Assembly (NCBI GenBank): GCA_964354485.1
Contig: CAYGZY010000139.1
Location: 1 to 35,467 of the forward strand
Reading direction: 5' to 3'
Length of the DNA: 35,467 nucleotides
DNA from: CAYGXH01 sp964354485
Lineage (GTDB): Bacteria; Bacteroidota; Ignavibacteria; UBA10030; SZUA-254
Shown here: in pieces, positions 7,808 through 17,992 of the stretch
Layout of the letters: the number at the start of each line of letters is the position of its first letter
Numbering within the stretch: position 1 is the first letter of the stretch
Notes under the pieces: generated by a model
Database searches by the model: none
Seen by the model: the letters and a program-made list of their open reading frames with translations, nothing else
Told to the model about the DNA's origin: nothing
Made by a program: the position numbers and the translations under genes

Positions 7808-10318
7808 ATGGAAGGTAATTTTTCAAACAGAGTCCAAGACGTTATCCGCCTGAGCCGCGAAGAAGCGTTACGGCTGGGGCACGATTATATCGGGACGGAA
7901 CACCTCCTTCTTGGTGTAATTCGTGAAGGGGAAGGAATCGCCGTGAAGATACTCCGCAATCTTGGCGTCGACCTTTTCAAACTGAAGAAAGCGATTGAGG
8001 ATACGGTGCGGACATCGGGAGGGACTCTCACCATCGGCAATATTCCTCTGACGAAGCAAGCTGAGAAGGTATTAAAAATTACATACCTCGAAGCAAAACT
8101 ATACAAATCTGATGTCATCGGGACCGAACACCTTTTGCTGTCTCTCCTAAGGGATGACGACAACATTGCCGCTCAAATCCTTCATCAGTTCAACGTTCAC
8201 TACGATGCAGTACGCAACGATCTCGACAATATAATCAGCGGGAAACAGTCGGGTCCGCCTCCGGCGCCGAGTATAGAACGCAGGACGGAAAAATCGAAAA
8301 CACCTGTCCTCGATAACTTCGGGCGGGATCTTACAAAATTAGCAATCGAAGACAAGCTTGATCCGATAGTCGGCCGAGAGAAGGAAATTGAACGTGTCGC
8401 ACAGGTATTGAGCCGCCGGAAGAAAAACAATCCGGTTCTCATCGGTGAACCCGGTGTCGGAAAAACTGCGATCGCCGAAGGTCTGGCGATCAGGATCGTT
8501 CAGAAAACTGTTTCCCGCGTTCTACACGACAAGCGGGTTGTTACGCTCGATCTCGCAGCGCTGGTTGCAGGCACCAAATACCGGGGACAATTCGAAGAAC
8601 GAATGAAGGCTGTCATGAACGAGCTCGAGAAAGGGAAGGACGTCATTCTCTTCATAGATGAACTTCACACTATTGTTGGAGCAGGCGGCGCCTCCGGTTC
8701 ACTTGATGCATCGAACATGTTCAAGCCGGCGCTATCCCGCGGCGATCTCCAGTGTATCGGGGCAACGACTCTCGACGAATACAGACAGTATATCGAGAAA
8801 GATGGCGCCCTCGATCGCCGGTTCCAGAAAATAATGGTCGATCCAACCACCGTTGAAGAAACAATCCAGATCCTGCAGAACATAAAGCACAAGTACGAGG
8901 AGCATCATTTTGTCCGGTACACGGATAGGGCTCTCGACGCTGCTGTACGCCTGAGCGACAGGTACATCACCGACCGTTATTTACCCGACAAAGCGATAGA
9001 CGTCATGGACGAAGCCGGGTCTCGCGTTCACCTCTCCAATATTCATGTCCCGAAGGACGTTCTCGATCTTGAAGCTGAAGTTGATAAAATCCGGCAATCG
9101 AAGAACCAGGTTGTAAAGAGTCAGAACTTCGAGGAAGCGGCGCGTCTCAGGGATCTCGAGAAGAAGTTCCTCACCGATCTTGAGAATGCGAAGCACAACT
9201 GGGATCAAAAGACTCATCAGGTAGTTCACGAGGTGAACGAAGATACCATCGCCGATGTCGTATCGATGATGACCGGCATTCCCGTGAACAGAATTGCGCA
9301 ATCCGAGTCAGAGAAGCTCCTCAAGATGGAAGAAGCGTTAGGGAACGTCATCGTCGGACAGGGCGAAGCCATTGAAAAATTAAGCAAGGCAATCCGGCGG
9401 ACCCGTGCGGGACTGAAAGATCCCAGGCGCCCCATCGGATCATTCATATTCCTCGGACCGACCGGCGTCGGAAAAACAGAGATGGCAAAAGCTCTGGCAC
9501 GCTACCTCTTCGATTCCGAAGAATCACTGATCCGAATCGACATGAGCGAATACATGGAAAAATTCAGCGTTTCTCGTCTTATAGGCGCTCCTCCCGGTTA
9601 CGTCGGATATGAAGAAGGCGGCCAGCTGACAGAGAAGGTCCGACGGAAACCTTACTCGGTTGTTCTGCTTGATGAAATTGAGAAAGCACACCCGGACGTG
9701 TTCAATATTCTCCTGCAGGTTCTTGACGACGGAACACTCACAGATAGTCTTGGCAGGCGTGTCGATTTCAAGAATGCTATTCTTATCATGACCTCAAATA
9801 TCGGGGCACGCGATATAAAAACAACCGGTGGATTTGGATTCGGCGTTGAGACATCGAAAGATACGTACAAAACCATGAAAAGCACCATTGAAGATGCGGT
9901 AAAGCGGGTCTTCAATCCTGAGTTCCTTAACAGAATAGACGATACGATCGTTTTCCACAGTCTCGGCCGCGAGCACATCGACAAAATCATTGATATACAG
10001 ATGCATGAACTCGTTAAGCGGATGTCAACGATGGAGATATCGATTCAACTGAATAAGCAAGCGCGGGAATTTCTTGTAGACAAGGGATATGATCCGGCAT
10101 TCGGTGCGCGTCCGTTGAAGCGTGCTCTGCAAAAATACATAGAAGATCCAATCGCTGAAGAAATCCTAAGGAATAAATTCGGACAAGGGAGCATTATACG
10201 GGTTAAGCTTAATCTAAAAACAGAAACACTAAAATTCTCAGAGGGAAACAAGGCGAGAGCACAGGTGAATGAGCCGAAGGAATCTGAAACCGAAGAGAGC
10301 GACGCCCGTGTTTCCTGA
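7808..10318 (+). CDS. clpC: ATP-dependent Clp protease ATP-binding subunit ClpC
   Basis: Hexameric AAA+ unfoldase that feeds proteins to ClpP or disaggregates them in the cytoplasm. It has 836 residues, normal for ClpC. Residues 1-145 carry two Clp N repeats (DYIGTEHLLLGVIREGEG and SDVIGTEHLLLSLLRDDDN). AAA-1 has Walker A GEPGVGKT at 213-220 and Walker B LFIDELHT near 281-288. The middle domain contains a UVR motif (SQNFEEAARLRDLEKK, about 438-453), which marks ClpC rather than ClpB or ClpA. AAA-2 has GPTGVGKT at 550-557, LLDEIEKAHPD near 620 and the Arg finger NPEFLNRID at 703-711. A GFGFGV loop near 675 lies where the ClpP-docking loop is expected. The C-terminus is acidic (ESETEESDARVS). 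A weak GGGG serves as SD. Confidence 0.97.
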   Translation: MEGNFSNRVQDVIRLSREEALRLGHDYIGTEHLLLGVIREGEGIAVKILRNLGVDLFKLKKAIEDTVRTSGGTLTIGNIPLTKQAEKVLKITYLEAKLYKSDVIGTEHLLLSLLRDDDNIAAQILHQFNVHYDAVRNDLDNIISGKQSGPPPAPSIERRTEKSKTPVLDNFGRDLTKLAIEDKLDPIVGREKEIERVAQVLSRRKKNNPVLIGEPGVGKTAIAEGLAIRIVQKTVSRVLHDKRVVTLDLAALVAGTKYRGQFEERMKAVMNELEKGKDVILFIDELHTIVGAGGASGSLDASNMFKPALSRGDLQCIGATTLDEYRQYIEKDGALDRRFQKIMVDPTTVEETIQILQNIKHKYEEHHFVRYTDRALDAAVRLSDRYITDRYLPDKAIDVMDEAGSRVHLSNIHVPKDVLDLEAEVDKIRQSKNQVVKSQNFEEAARLRDLEKKFLTDLENAKHNWDQKTHQVVHEVNEDTIADVVSMMTGIPVNRIAQSESEKLLKMEEALGNVIVGQGEAIEKLSKAIRRTRAGLKDPRRPIGSFIFLGPTGVGKTEMAKALARYLFDSEESLIRIDMSEYMEKFSVSRLIGAPPGYVGYEEGGQLTEKVRRKPYSVVLLDEIEKAHPDVFNILLQVLDDGTLTDSLGRRVDFKNAILIMTSNIGARDIKTTGGFGFGVETSKDTYKTMKSTIEDAVKRVFNPEFLNRIDDTIVFHSLGREHIDKIIDIQMHELVKRMSTMEISIQLNKQAREFLVDKGYDPAFGARPLKRALQKYIEDPIAEEILRNKFGQGSIIRVKLNLKTETLKFSEGNKARAQVNEPKESETEESDARVS

Positions 10319-10382
10319 AAATACACGTATATAATCAGTACCTCCGTTCTCGACGGGGGCTCTTCTGCATTAAATCTGAGTA

Positions 10383-11411
10383 ATGGTACAATCTCATAAA
10401 AATCCCAGGATACGGGAGCTCTCATTCCAGGCACTTCTTAACACCACAGTCAAAGATCTCGATCTGCGACCGGAGGGAACCCTGCGCGAGTGTCTGATAC
10501 AGCTGCGTCATGAGTTAAAAAACAGGCACATCGGTTTTTTTCCGCATTTTTACCTCGGTGAAGAACCATGGGGATGTATTGACCGCACCGGATCGATAGA
10601 AATTCCTTTCTACCTTGCCAACACACTTCTTCGGCGAATTGCCGAGAAGTATTACCTGTCGTACTCCAAAGACGAGATCATGATGATACTCCGGCACGAA
10701 ACGGGCCATGCGATTAACTACGCATACAAGCTCTGGATCCGGGAGGACTGGAAAAGAGTGTTCGGCAAAATAAAAAAACGTTATTATGAATTTTACCATT
10801 ATAATCCTCTCAGCAAAGACTACGTAAAATATCTGCACTATGTCGGTCATCCTCATTATGCACAGAAACATCCCGACGAAGATTTTTCTGAAACCTTTGC
10901 CGTATGGAATGACCCGACGTCGAAGTGGAAGTGGCACTACCGGAACTGGAAGGGTGCCCTGACGAAACTGCAGTACATCGATAGACTCTTCACCCGTGAA
11001 AAAATTGCCGACCGCCGCCCTCTCAGAGTCCGATACACCGAATCAGATACATACCGCAACATCGATATGACGGTGGCAGAGTATTTCGAAATCGAAAGGA
11101 AGGTCGACCCACGTGTAAAGGAATACACGGAAGATCTCCGTTCGATTTTTACCAAGGGAAAAGGAACGAGACGGAAAACCATCCGGGCTGATCTCTTCAT
11201 CCAACATTATGGTTTATACCTGGAAGAAGAGCTGGTCACATGGATTGCCAGAGCAGACCGCCGCGATATACGGCGATACCTCCGGGTCCTCCAAACTCTC
11301 TGCGCTCTTCACAACCTCCATCTCCATCCTGATCAGGCAACTGAAAAACTTGTTGAACTGGTCATCGTTGCAACTTACCACGTCCTTCAGCGGGTACGAA
11401 TCGTGCGCTGA
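10383..11411 (+). CDS. Putative zinc-binding metallopeptidase
   Basis: A 342-residue protein without signal peptide or membrane helix. It has a gluzincin-like HExxH site, LRHETGHAINYAY (His105, Glu106, His109), and an acidic DEDFSETFAVW segment at 165-175, about 61 residues downstream. Its Glu170 is a plausible third zinc ligand. This arrangement resembles proteins annotated as putative zinc-binding metallopeptidases, but I have no characterised homologue in mind. The N-terminus (KDLDLRPEGTLRECL...ELKNR) and a C-terminal helical part rich in Arg and Lys flank the catalytic core. It starts 64 bases after the clpC stop and may be cotranscribed, which suggests a cytoplasmic protein-quality role. 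That role is inference from position only. Confidence 0.72.
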   Translation: MVQSHKNPRIRELSFQALLNTTVKDLDLRPEGTLRECLIQLRHELKNRHIGFFPHFYLGEEPWGCIDRTGSIEIPFYLANTLLRRIAEKYYLSYSKDEIMMILRHETGHAINYAYKLWIREDWKRVFGKIKKRYYEFYHYNPLSKDYVKYLHYVGHPHYAQKHPDEDFSETFAVWNDPTSKWKWHYRNWKGALTKLQYIDRLFTREKIADRRPLRVRYTESDTYRNIDMTVAEYFEIERKVDPRVKEYTEDLRSIFTKGKGTRRKTIRADLFIQHYGLYLEEELVTWIARADRRDIRRYLRVLQTLCALHNLHLHPDQATEKLVELVIVATYHVLQRVRIVR

Positions 11412-11467
11412 CTCCAGTTTTCACCCCGTAACTTGCTCTTTCCTCTGTTTTTCTGTAAAATGGCACT

Positions 11468-12619
11468 ATGGTCAGTGTGCCGCTCAGAATTCTCCAAACC
11501 TGCTTCTCGCACTCATGGGGTGGTCTTGAAATTCACACGCTCCGGGCTGTCTCCAGACTCCATCAGCGCGGTCACGAAGTGTGGCTTGCCTGCCTCCCCG
11601 ACAGCCGTCTTACCCATGAAGCAGAGTACCTCGGCTTTAATACCCTTACCCTGAACGTGAAGGGTTACGTACACCCGCGACTGATCATGCGGATGTCAAA
11701 ATTCCTCAATGATCGTAAAATATCCGTCATCCACAGTCAGCTCTCCCGCGACATCGCTACGGTTGTCCCTGCGATGCTGCTCTCGGGGAAAAAAGCTCCC
11801 GTCATCCTCAGCAAGAGAATGGGCTCGTACATATCCAAACGCGATCTTTTCCACCGTTTTACGTACAAACATGTCAGCTGTGTTCTCGCAATTTCTGAGG
11901 TAATACGGAAGAATGTTATTGAAACAACACCGATGAAACCGGAGAACGTGATAACTCTGCACGAACCGGTCGATACACAACGATTCGATCCGGCCTGCAG
12001 TGATCGCCTCCGCACACGATCCGGTTGCAATTTTACCGACGATGATTTCGTTATCGGATTTGTCGGACGTTTTTCTCCCGGTAAAGGGCATGAAGATTTT
12101 CTGATTGCTCTCAAGCTCCTGAAAGAAAAATACCGCGCCATAAAAGCATGGATTGTCGGGGAGGCAAGCCACGGTGAAGAAGAGTATGAACGTAAAATTC
12201 ACAACCTTGCACAGAGCGCAGGGCTGGAGGATATCTTAAGATTCTCGGGATTCCGTAAGGACATCGCCGATGTCATGTACGCTTTCGATCTCTTTGCATT
12301 CCCATCCCATGCTGAAGCCTTCGGAGCTGCTCTGGTGGAAGCAATGGCAATGGAAAGGCCGGTTGTTTCTACAAACTGCGACGGTGTCGTCGATATTATA
12401 ATCAACGGAGTGACAGGTCTCTATGTCAATCCGCACAGTCCTCAGGAGCTGGCCGATGCCATCGGTCGGTTAATCGAAAATCCGGCACTCCGCAGGCAGA
12501 TGGGTATTGCCGGACGGAAGCGCGTCCTGACGCACTTCGACGAAAGGATCCATATAGAGAGAATTGAGACCCTCTATTATTCCCTCCTTAAGAATTTTGA
12601 TCAGCATCCGTCTAAATAA
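11468..12619 (+). CDS. GT4-family glycosyltransferase (GT-B fold)
   Basis: Transfers a sugar from a nucleotide donor to a glycan or lipid acceptor at the cytoplasmic face of the membrane. It has 383 residues. The N-terminal Rossmann half begins ILQTCFSHSWGGLEIHTLRAV, with the GG acceptor loop. The C-terminal half has IGFVGRFSPGKGHEDFLIAL, WIVGEAS, FSGFRKDIADVMYAFDLFAFPS and the donor-binding HAEAFGAALVEAMA (EX7E). The last part, GVTGLYVNPHSPQELADAI, is typical of GT4. It starts 57 bases after the metallopeptidase and runs convergently into the alpha-mannosidase gene, with 33 bases between stop codons. Donor and acceptor cannot be read from the sequence; lipopolysaccharide or surface glycan synthesis is likely. 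Confidence 0.92.
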   Translation: MVSVPLRILQTCFSHSWGGLEIHTLRAVSRLHQRGHEVWLACLPDSRLTHEAEYLGFNTLTLNVKGYVHPRLIMRMSKFLNDRKISVIHSQLSRDIATVVPAMLLSGKKAPVILSKRMGSYISKRDLFHRFTYKHVSCVLAISEVIRKNVIETTPMKPENVITLHEPVDTQRFDPACSDRLRTRSGCNFTDDDFVIGFVGRFSPGKGHEDFLIALKLLKEKYRAIKAWIVGEASHGEEEYERKIHNLAQSAGLEDILRFSGFRKDIADVMYAFDLFAFPSHAEAFGAALVEAMAMERPVVSTNCDGVVDIIINGVTGLYVNPHSPQELADAIGRLIENPALRRQMGIAGRKRVLTHFDERIHIERIETLYYSLLKNFDQHPSK

Positions 12620-12652
12620 GCTTTTTCCGCGATCCCCTCGTCTCTTCCCGAC

Positions 12653-15600
12653 CTAATAATATACCTTCACTGTGACCACAGCATTTTCCCCTGATGGAAC
12701 TTTCACGATATCCTGCTTTACAACCAGCAGACTGCCATCCTCCTCTAGCATATTTGATAAAACTGCTTTTTTGGGAACTGCCGGAAGTTTCAACGTCGCG
12801 GCGCTTTCCTTCCCGTCAGCATCATACCACTGGTAAATAACAGCATCGCTACCCTCTGCCTTTTTCACCGTTGTGAGTATCAGATTAGAAGGCGCAAGTC
12901 GGACGAATGAGTATTCGGACGGCAGACGTCCTTTGTGGCTTTTATCAAGAACCGTAATGAGAGGATTATTGTATTCATAACCCCGGCGGACCGTTCCGGC
13001 TTTCCGCCACTCTCCTGCGTGCGGGTATAATGAATATTCAATCCGGTGCTTTCCACGGTCGGCAGTCGGATCAGGCCACTTTGGTGATCGGAGAAGGGAA
13101 AGTCGAATTACGTTCCCTTTGATGTCGTATCCGTACTTGGCACGGTTAAGAAGACTCACGCCATATTCATTTTCCGACAGGTCAGCCCAGCGCAGCGCCG
13201 GAACTTCGATCTTTGCGCTGTCAACCCGATCTTTCCACTGCGTCGAACGTTGTATGGATCCATAGGGGATTTCATATGTCGCCACAGAAGCGTTCACCGC
13301 AACAGGGAATGCGACCTTGAGCATTGTCTTTTCTTCCCACCAATCAGCTTCTGTCGTAAAAAATATCTGATCGACACCATCGTACAGAGTAATACTTTGC
13401 GTGAAGAAGGAACTCGGGTAATTTTGCGTAGGCGCTTCCTTAACGACTCCGGGTTTCAGAAAATCGTGCATAATCCTTACAGTCGCACGCACGGGCCCGT
13501 CCTCGGCCACTTCAATCTTCCTGAGGGTAGACTGATATTGTACGCCTGTTAATCCAATATTCCACGCATCCCATGCGGCCGGCTTATCCTCAAGAATGCA
13601 AAGGACATTCCCTTGTCCTGAGAGAATCTCTTTTCCGTTTCGTTTATCAATAATACTCTTGATCCATCCTGTCGTTTGATCCAGCAGAATGGTAAAGAAT
13701 TCATTCTCAAGTTTCTCCGCCGTTACTTTTAGTTCTGGCGAAGGGGCCGACGGTTTCCTGTTTTTCAGCTGGTACACCTTATATCCCATAGGCGGCACGG
13801 CATCAGTTTTAAATATCAGGTCACGGTTATATTTATTACGTTGAACGACCTGCGAAGGGATTTCTCTTCCATTGAGATCAAATACTGAAAGCTCGCTCTT
13901 CTCGCCCGGCGGCAGTGTGAGAGTGGCAATATCGCTCCTCTCCCAGTTGAGAGCATTGAACAGGACCACAGGCGTCGCATCTTTTACGGCATCAGTTTTC
14001 ACCAGCTTGCACAGGCGATTAAGCGCGTTCGACAGTTCGAAACTGCCGATTGTCCCTGCCGCTTCATAACGTTCTGCGGCATCGATGTACACCTCGCGGA
14101 TGCTCGAGCCGGGGAGAATATCGTGGAATTGATTCACGAGTACATGTTTCCACGCCTCTTCAATGTCATCTTCACTATATTTACCGTCGTACTGGTAAGA
14201 GAATGTGGAAAATTTTTCAAGGTTCGTCAGGAGTGTCTCGCCCTTCCTGTTCCATTCCTTTACCTTTGCCTGGGTTGTGAATGTTCCCTGGTGGTATTCG
14301 AGGTAGAGTTCATCCTTCCACACGGGGAGCGCCGACAGATCCTGCGTTCGAAGCCAGTCGATGTACTGGGAGGTTGTACCATACTCGATTTTCGGATATA
14401 TATCCAGCGTCTTCAGGTGTTCAATACGTTCGAGCATTTCATCTGAGGGTCCGCCGCCGTGGTCGCCAACGCCGAAGAGTATCATCATATTCGTAAATCC
14501 AGTATTTGCATCATACTGTCGTAGCCAGTCAACAAGACGGTAAGGATCATCGACCGTGTTGACATAATCGAAGGGGAAGTAGCTGAGGATTTTCGAGCCG
14601 TCGGGCGCCTCCCACCAGAAACATCTATAGGGAAAGACATTGGTTTCATTCCAGCCGATTTTCTGCGTGACAAACGCATCGATGCCAGCCCGTGAGTAAA
14701 ACTGCGGCATATTCCAATTGTATCCGAACGAATCTGGATTCCATCCGATCTTGACGTCGATACCGAACTTTTCCCGAAAGTACTTCTTTGCATAGAGGAG
14801 TTGCCGCATCCACGATTCGCCGCTTATGAGATTGCAGTCGGGCTCAATCCACATGCCGCCGGTGATTTCCCACCGCCCCTCTTTCACACGGTCCTTGATC
14901 TTCGTTAAAATCTCCGGGTAGAGCTTCTCCATCCAGTCGTAATAGAGAGCCGAACTCTGTGTGTATGTGAAATCAGGTCGTGAATCCATCATGGCAAGAA
15001 CCGACGTGAATGTATTCTTGCATACTTCAACTGTCTCACGCTCTCGCCACAGCCACGCAGCATCTATGTGCGCATTTGCATTAAAGACTAGCGTATATCT
15101 CCTTACAAATTCGCGGACGGGCTGAAGACGTGTCCGCACTCCATCAATGGATTTCGTGAAACGGTCCAGCTGCCCTTCCTTCAGTGAATTGACGTCGACA
15201 TCCCGGGCAAGCGTTTGGAGAAGCGTATTGAGTCTGGATTTTTCATCTCTGTTTACTTTTGACTTATCGATACCCGGGTCGGTTTTCTGTCGTGCGTTTG
15301 TCTGATACGTATCAAAACTAAGGAGCTTTTGCGCAACCCTGAGACTCAGCGCAAAGTCCCGAACGGCAGAAATTGCTGTTCGCATCGCTTCCATTTCTAT
15401 CTCCGCTCGGATTAAACGGAGCGGGCCACCTGTGTTTATCGCTTTTATTGCGATGAGAAATTTCTGGCCCGGTTTCGCATCTTTCGTCAGAATAAATGCC
15501 CCGTCCCAAGGGAAGTAACCTTGACTCCGTCCGTCAATCCACATGTATCCGTAGTCATCAACCGAGACCAGAAGCCTGACTGTACCACTGACGTTCTGTC

Positions 15601-15883
15601 CCATAAATTTTTCCGGAAGGACGATCTCCTTCCTCAGCCAGCAGGAATCGAGGTAGATACGCTGATCAAGTTTAAGAACATCCCATCGCGAATCATCAAA
15701 ATCTGCCGTGGTGGGATCACCCTTTATCGCCGCAGTTTGTTTCAGGTCGGGACTTACTTTCCAGCCATCAAATGCAGCGGTACTGAGATGAACGAGTTCT
15801 GTCGTAAGCCGGTCGACATCCGTCTGAGCACAAACCGATGTCGCCGCAATCAGGAGGCACAAGAGCACAACGAGTGATTTCAT
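12653..15883 (-). CDS. Secreted GH38 alpha-mannosidase
   Basis: Hydrolyses alpha-linked mannose with retention, using a zinc ion. It has 1076 residues from the ATG at 15883, which is preceded by AAAGG at good distance; an upstream ATG at 15910 lacks such a site. A signal peptide (MKSLVVLLCLLIAATSVCAQ) exports it. A beta-sandwich-like region lies at about 50-165. The GH38 catalytic domain starts NANAHIDAAWLW (zinc ligands His272 and Asp274), followed by WEITGGMWIEPDCN and the nucleophile region GWNPDSFGYNWNMPQ (Asp384). GVGDHGGGPSD supplies the last His (His475). A three-helix bundle with HVLVNQFHDILPGSS and C-terminal beta domains complete the family layout. It is last in a minus-strand series with the membrane/TPR and beta-barrel genes, which suggests surface or scavenged glycan turnover. 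Confidence 0.95.
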   Translation of the reverse strand: MKSLVVLLCLLIAATSVCAQTDVDRLTTELVHLSTAAFDGWKVSPDLKQTAAIKGDPTTADFDDSRWDVLKLDQRIYLDSCWLRKEIVLPEKFMGQNVSGTVRLLVSVDDYGYMWIDGRSQGYFPWDGAFILTKDAKPGQKFLIAIKAINTGGPLRLIRAEIEMEAMRTAISAVRDFALSLRVAQKLLSFDTYQTNARQKTDPGIDKSKVNRDEKSRLNTLLQTLARDVDVNSLKEGQLDRFTKSIDGVRTRLQPVREFVRRYTLVFNANAHIDAAWLWRERETVEVCKNTFTSVLAMMDSRPDFTYTQSSALYYDWMEKLYPEILTKIKDRVKEGRWEITGGMWIEPDCNLISGESWMRQLLYAKKYFREKFGIDVKIGWNPDSFGYNWNMPQFYSRAGIDAFVTQKIGWNETNVFPYRCFWWEAPDGSKILSYFPFDYVNTVDDPYRLVDWLRQYDANTGFTNMMILFGVGDHGGGPSDEMLERIEHLKTLDIYPKIEYGTTSQYIDWLRTQDLSALPVWKDELYLEYHQGTFTTQAKVKEWNRKGETLLTNLEKFSTFSYQYDGKYSEDDIEEAWKHVLVNQFHDILPGSSIREVYIDAAERYEAAGTIGSFELSNALNRLCKLVKTDAVKDATPVVLFNALNWERSDIATLTLPPGEKSELSVFDLNGREIPSQVVQRNKYNRDLIFKTDAVPPMGYKVYQLKNRKPSAPSPELKVTAEKLENEFFTILLDQTTGWIKSIIDKRNGKEILSGQGNVLCILEDKPAAWDAWNIGLTGVQYQSTLRKIEVAEDGPVRATVRIMHDFLKPGVVKEAPTQNYPSSFFTQSITLYDGVDQIFFTTEADWWEEKTMLKVAFPVAVNASVATYEIPYGSIQRSTQWKDRVDSAKIEVPALRWADLSENEYGVSLLNRAKYGYDIKGNVIRLSLLRSPKWPDPTADRGKHRIEYSLYPHAGEWRKAGTVRRGYEYNNPLITVLDKSHKGRLPSEYSFVRLAPSNLILTTVKKAEGSDAVIYQWYDADGKESAATLKLPAVPKKAVLSNMLEEDGSLLVVKQDIVKVPSGENAVVTVKVYY

Positions 15884-15992
15884 GGGGATACCTTTCGTAG
15901 TTGAGAACAAAATACAATCTTAACAATAAACTTTCAAATGAACCTCCTGTGAGGGGTACGGCGGCGGATCCCGCAGTATACGATATCGTTTC

Positions 15993-17984
15993 CTACGGAA
16001 CACCATTGAGCATTCTCCGGATCTCAGGTGAGGGGGTACCCGCAGGCTTTAACTTCAGATATTTAGCTTTATACGCGCGGGCAGAGGCCGTGTCGTTCGT
16101 TAGGGCAGCACAATCGGCAAGCCCGACGTACGCCTCCAAATACGATGAATCCAATGCGAGAGCACGGTGGAAATATTTCGATCCGTTGATGCAGTCATTG
16201 CCGGAATTTACAATCGCCGTCCCGAGTGAAAAGTTTACAAGAGGTGACATTGGCTGCAGGGCATATGCCCTTTGCAGGTACAGCAGAGATTTATCATGAT
16301 TTCCAACCGTTCCGTACGCCGATCCCAATTTTACGCATAGAGCCCAATCATGGGGAAGTAGCTCGAGCGCTCGACGGAGATAGTTTATCTCGCTCAAGCG
16401 GTCATTCAGCAGTGAATAGAGATGTGCGATGCTTCTGAAGATACGGGGATTTGTAGAATCAAGGTCACGGTAATGAAAAAGATACCTGAGCGCATTTTGA
16501 GGCTCATGGCGACCCCTGTAATATATCGAAAATTCTTCATAGGCAGAAAGCATGCCGCTCCTGGGCCACAAAGTTTCATCGGGCAGGACTTCAAATCTTG
16601 TTTTTGCCCACTCCTCCCGCGAATTTACAATAACAAGCGAAGAACTCTGAAGGAGTATGATGCCGCCCATCATCACTAAAAGTCGACAGCGCCCGGCATA
16701 ATCTACAATCGATCTTGTTACGTACCACACTGCTGTCACGATACATCCGGAGTAAAATACTGCAAGGATATCCCAGTCGCGGCTCATGCCGATTTCGCTC
16801 CGGAAAAACAAGACGAACAGTATCCCCGCTGTAACCAGGAGCGTGAGAAGTAAAAATCTGAAGCCGTCCGATCTCTCCTTGAAGCCGTCTCTCCGAAGAA
16901 GGAAAACACTCCCGACGGAAAATATACCCATCTGGATGAGGAAATTTATAATATTGATAATATGAGGAACGGAGAGAAATCCATAGCCCTGTGCCGGAAA
17001 AGCGGAGGATTTCATGAAGAGCACATGCTTGCCGCTTCCTGAAAATAATGCGATAAATTTTTGAAGCGGGTATTCCAGATACCATAAGATTAACACGGAA
17101 AGAGCGAGCACGACGAAAACCGCAAGCGGTATGTCTCTCCCTTTCGACATACGTGCATTGTGAAAAATCAGAATACCGATTATGGGTAGAAATACCAGCG
17201 ATCCAAAATGCAGACAGAAGAGAATACCGTATGCAGCGGCAGGCAGAATGAGGGGTGATGTGCCGTTAAGGTATCGCAGCGAGAAGGTAATAAAAATGAG
17301 AATGCCGCAGTAGACCGGCATGTAGATCTCAACATAACCGAAAAGGAGCGGTAAGGTCCCCGATGATACGATGCAACCGTACGACAGAATTCTCTCTGTA
17401 TGATCTTCCACAAGAGCACATGCCAGCTTCCACGCGAAGAATAGGCAGACCAGTGCAAAAGCAATCACCGTCATCTGAATCGGATACTCATCGGGTTTGC
17501 CGGGGAACGTTCCCGAAAAGAGCTTTGATATCGAAATCATCAAATAGCCGGCAAGCGGTTCATTTCGAAAAACAGATGCATCGGCGGTGTTCGGTTGTTG
17601 ACCGGTGATTATTCTTATGACCAAACTGCCGTCCCCAAGCAGAAAGAATTTCTCTCTTAACATCCACAAAATGAATACCGCGAACAGAAATAACGCAAAT
17701 AGAAATACACGTTTCGATGTTTTCGATTTGCTGCTGAAGTAGCCGGTGGCTTTTTGTATCCATCGCAGGATGAGCGACTGACACACCGGAAGAGTAAGAG
17801 CGGCCATGAAGAGTGCAACTGCAATTCTGATCGCGGCCGGGAGAAATGCAAGATGGTGAAAACCCCAGGTAGAAGGGAGCGGGAGGAATCCGCCGATCAG
17901 ATAAATAAGCGCCGTAAGGGCGCCAATAAAAGTAAAGAGGAGAGCGCCGGCCCTGTCTTGCCTATCTGTCCCGACAACATTCAT
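15993..17984 (-). CDS. Polytopic membrane protein with C-terminal TPRs, GT-C-like (copy 1)
   Basis: A 663-residue protein of unproven function. About ten hydrophobic segments fill residues 14-440, followed by TPR-like helices at about 490-650 (DLDSTNPRIFRSIAHLYSLL, WALCVKLGSAYGTVGNHDKSL, PLVNFSLGTAIVNSGN, YLEAYVGLADCAALTNDTASA). It is a clear paralogue of the protein at 18844-20874. Shared blocks are WGFH, FFLLGDG (Asp118), EPLAG (142-146), LLFGYVEIY, LHFG, GKHVLF and GMSRDWDILA. An acidic motif just after an early helix, then an EPL motif, recalls GT-C glycosyltransferases such as the PMT/ArnT types; this is inference. It begins 8 bases after the beta-barrel gene, so the two are probably one transcript. 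Confidence 0.8.
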   Translation of the reverse strand: MNVVGTDRQDRAGALLFTFIGALTALIYLIGGFLPLPSTWGFHHLAFLPAAIRIAVALFMAALTLPVCQSLILRWIQKATGYFSSKSKTSKRVFLFALFLFAVFILWMLREKFFLLGDGSLVIRIITGQQPNTADASVFRNEPLAGYLMISISKLFSGTFPGKPDEYPIQMTVIAFALVCLFFAWKLACALVEDHTERILSYGCIVSSGTLPLLFGYVEIYMPVYCGILIFITFSLRYLNGTSPLILPAAAYGILFCLHFGSLVFLPIIGILIFHNARMSKGRDIPLAVFVVLALSVLILWYLEYPLQKFIALFSGSGKHVLFMKSSAFPAQGYGFLSVPHIINIINFLIQMGIFSVGSVFLLRRDGFKERSDGFRFLLLTLLVTAGILFVLFFRSEIGMSRDWDILAVFYSGCIVTAVWYVTRSIVDYAGRCRLLVMMGGIILLQSSSLVIVNSREEWAKTRFEVLPDETLWPRSGMLSAYEEFSIYYRGRHEPQNALRYLFHYRDLDSTNPRIFRSIAHLYSLLNDRLSEINYLRRALELLPHDWALCVKLGSAYGTVGNHDKSLLYLQRAYALQPMSPLVNFSLGTAIVNSGNDCINGSKYFHRALALDSSYLEAYVGLADCAALTNDTASARAYKAKYLKLKPAGTPSPEIRRMLNGVP

Positions 17985-17992
17985 AGGAATAT

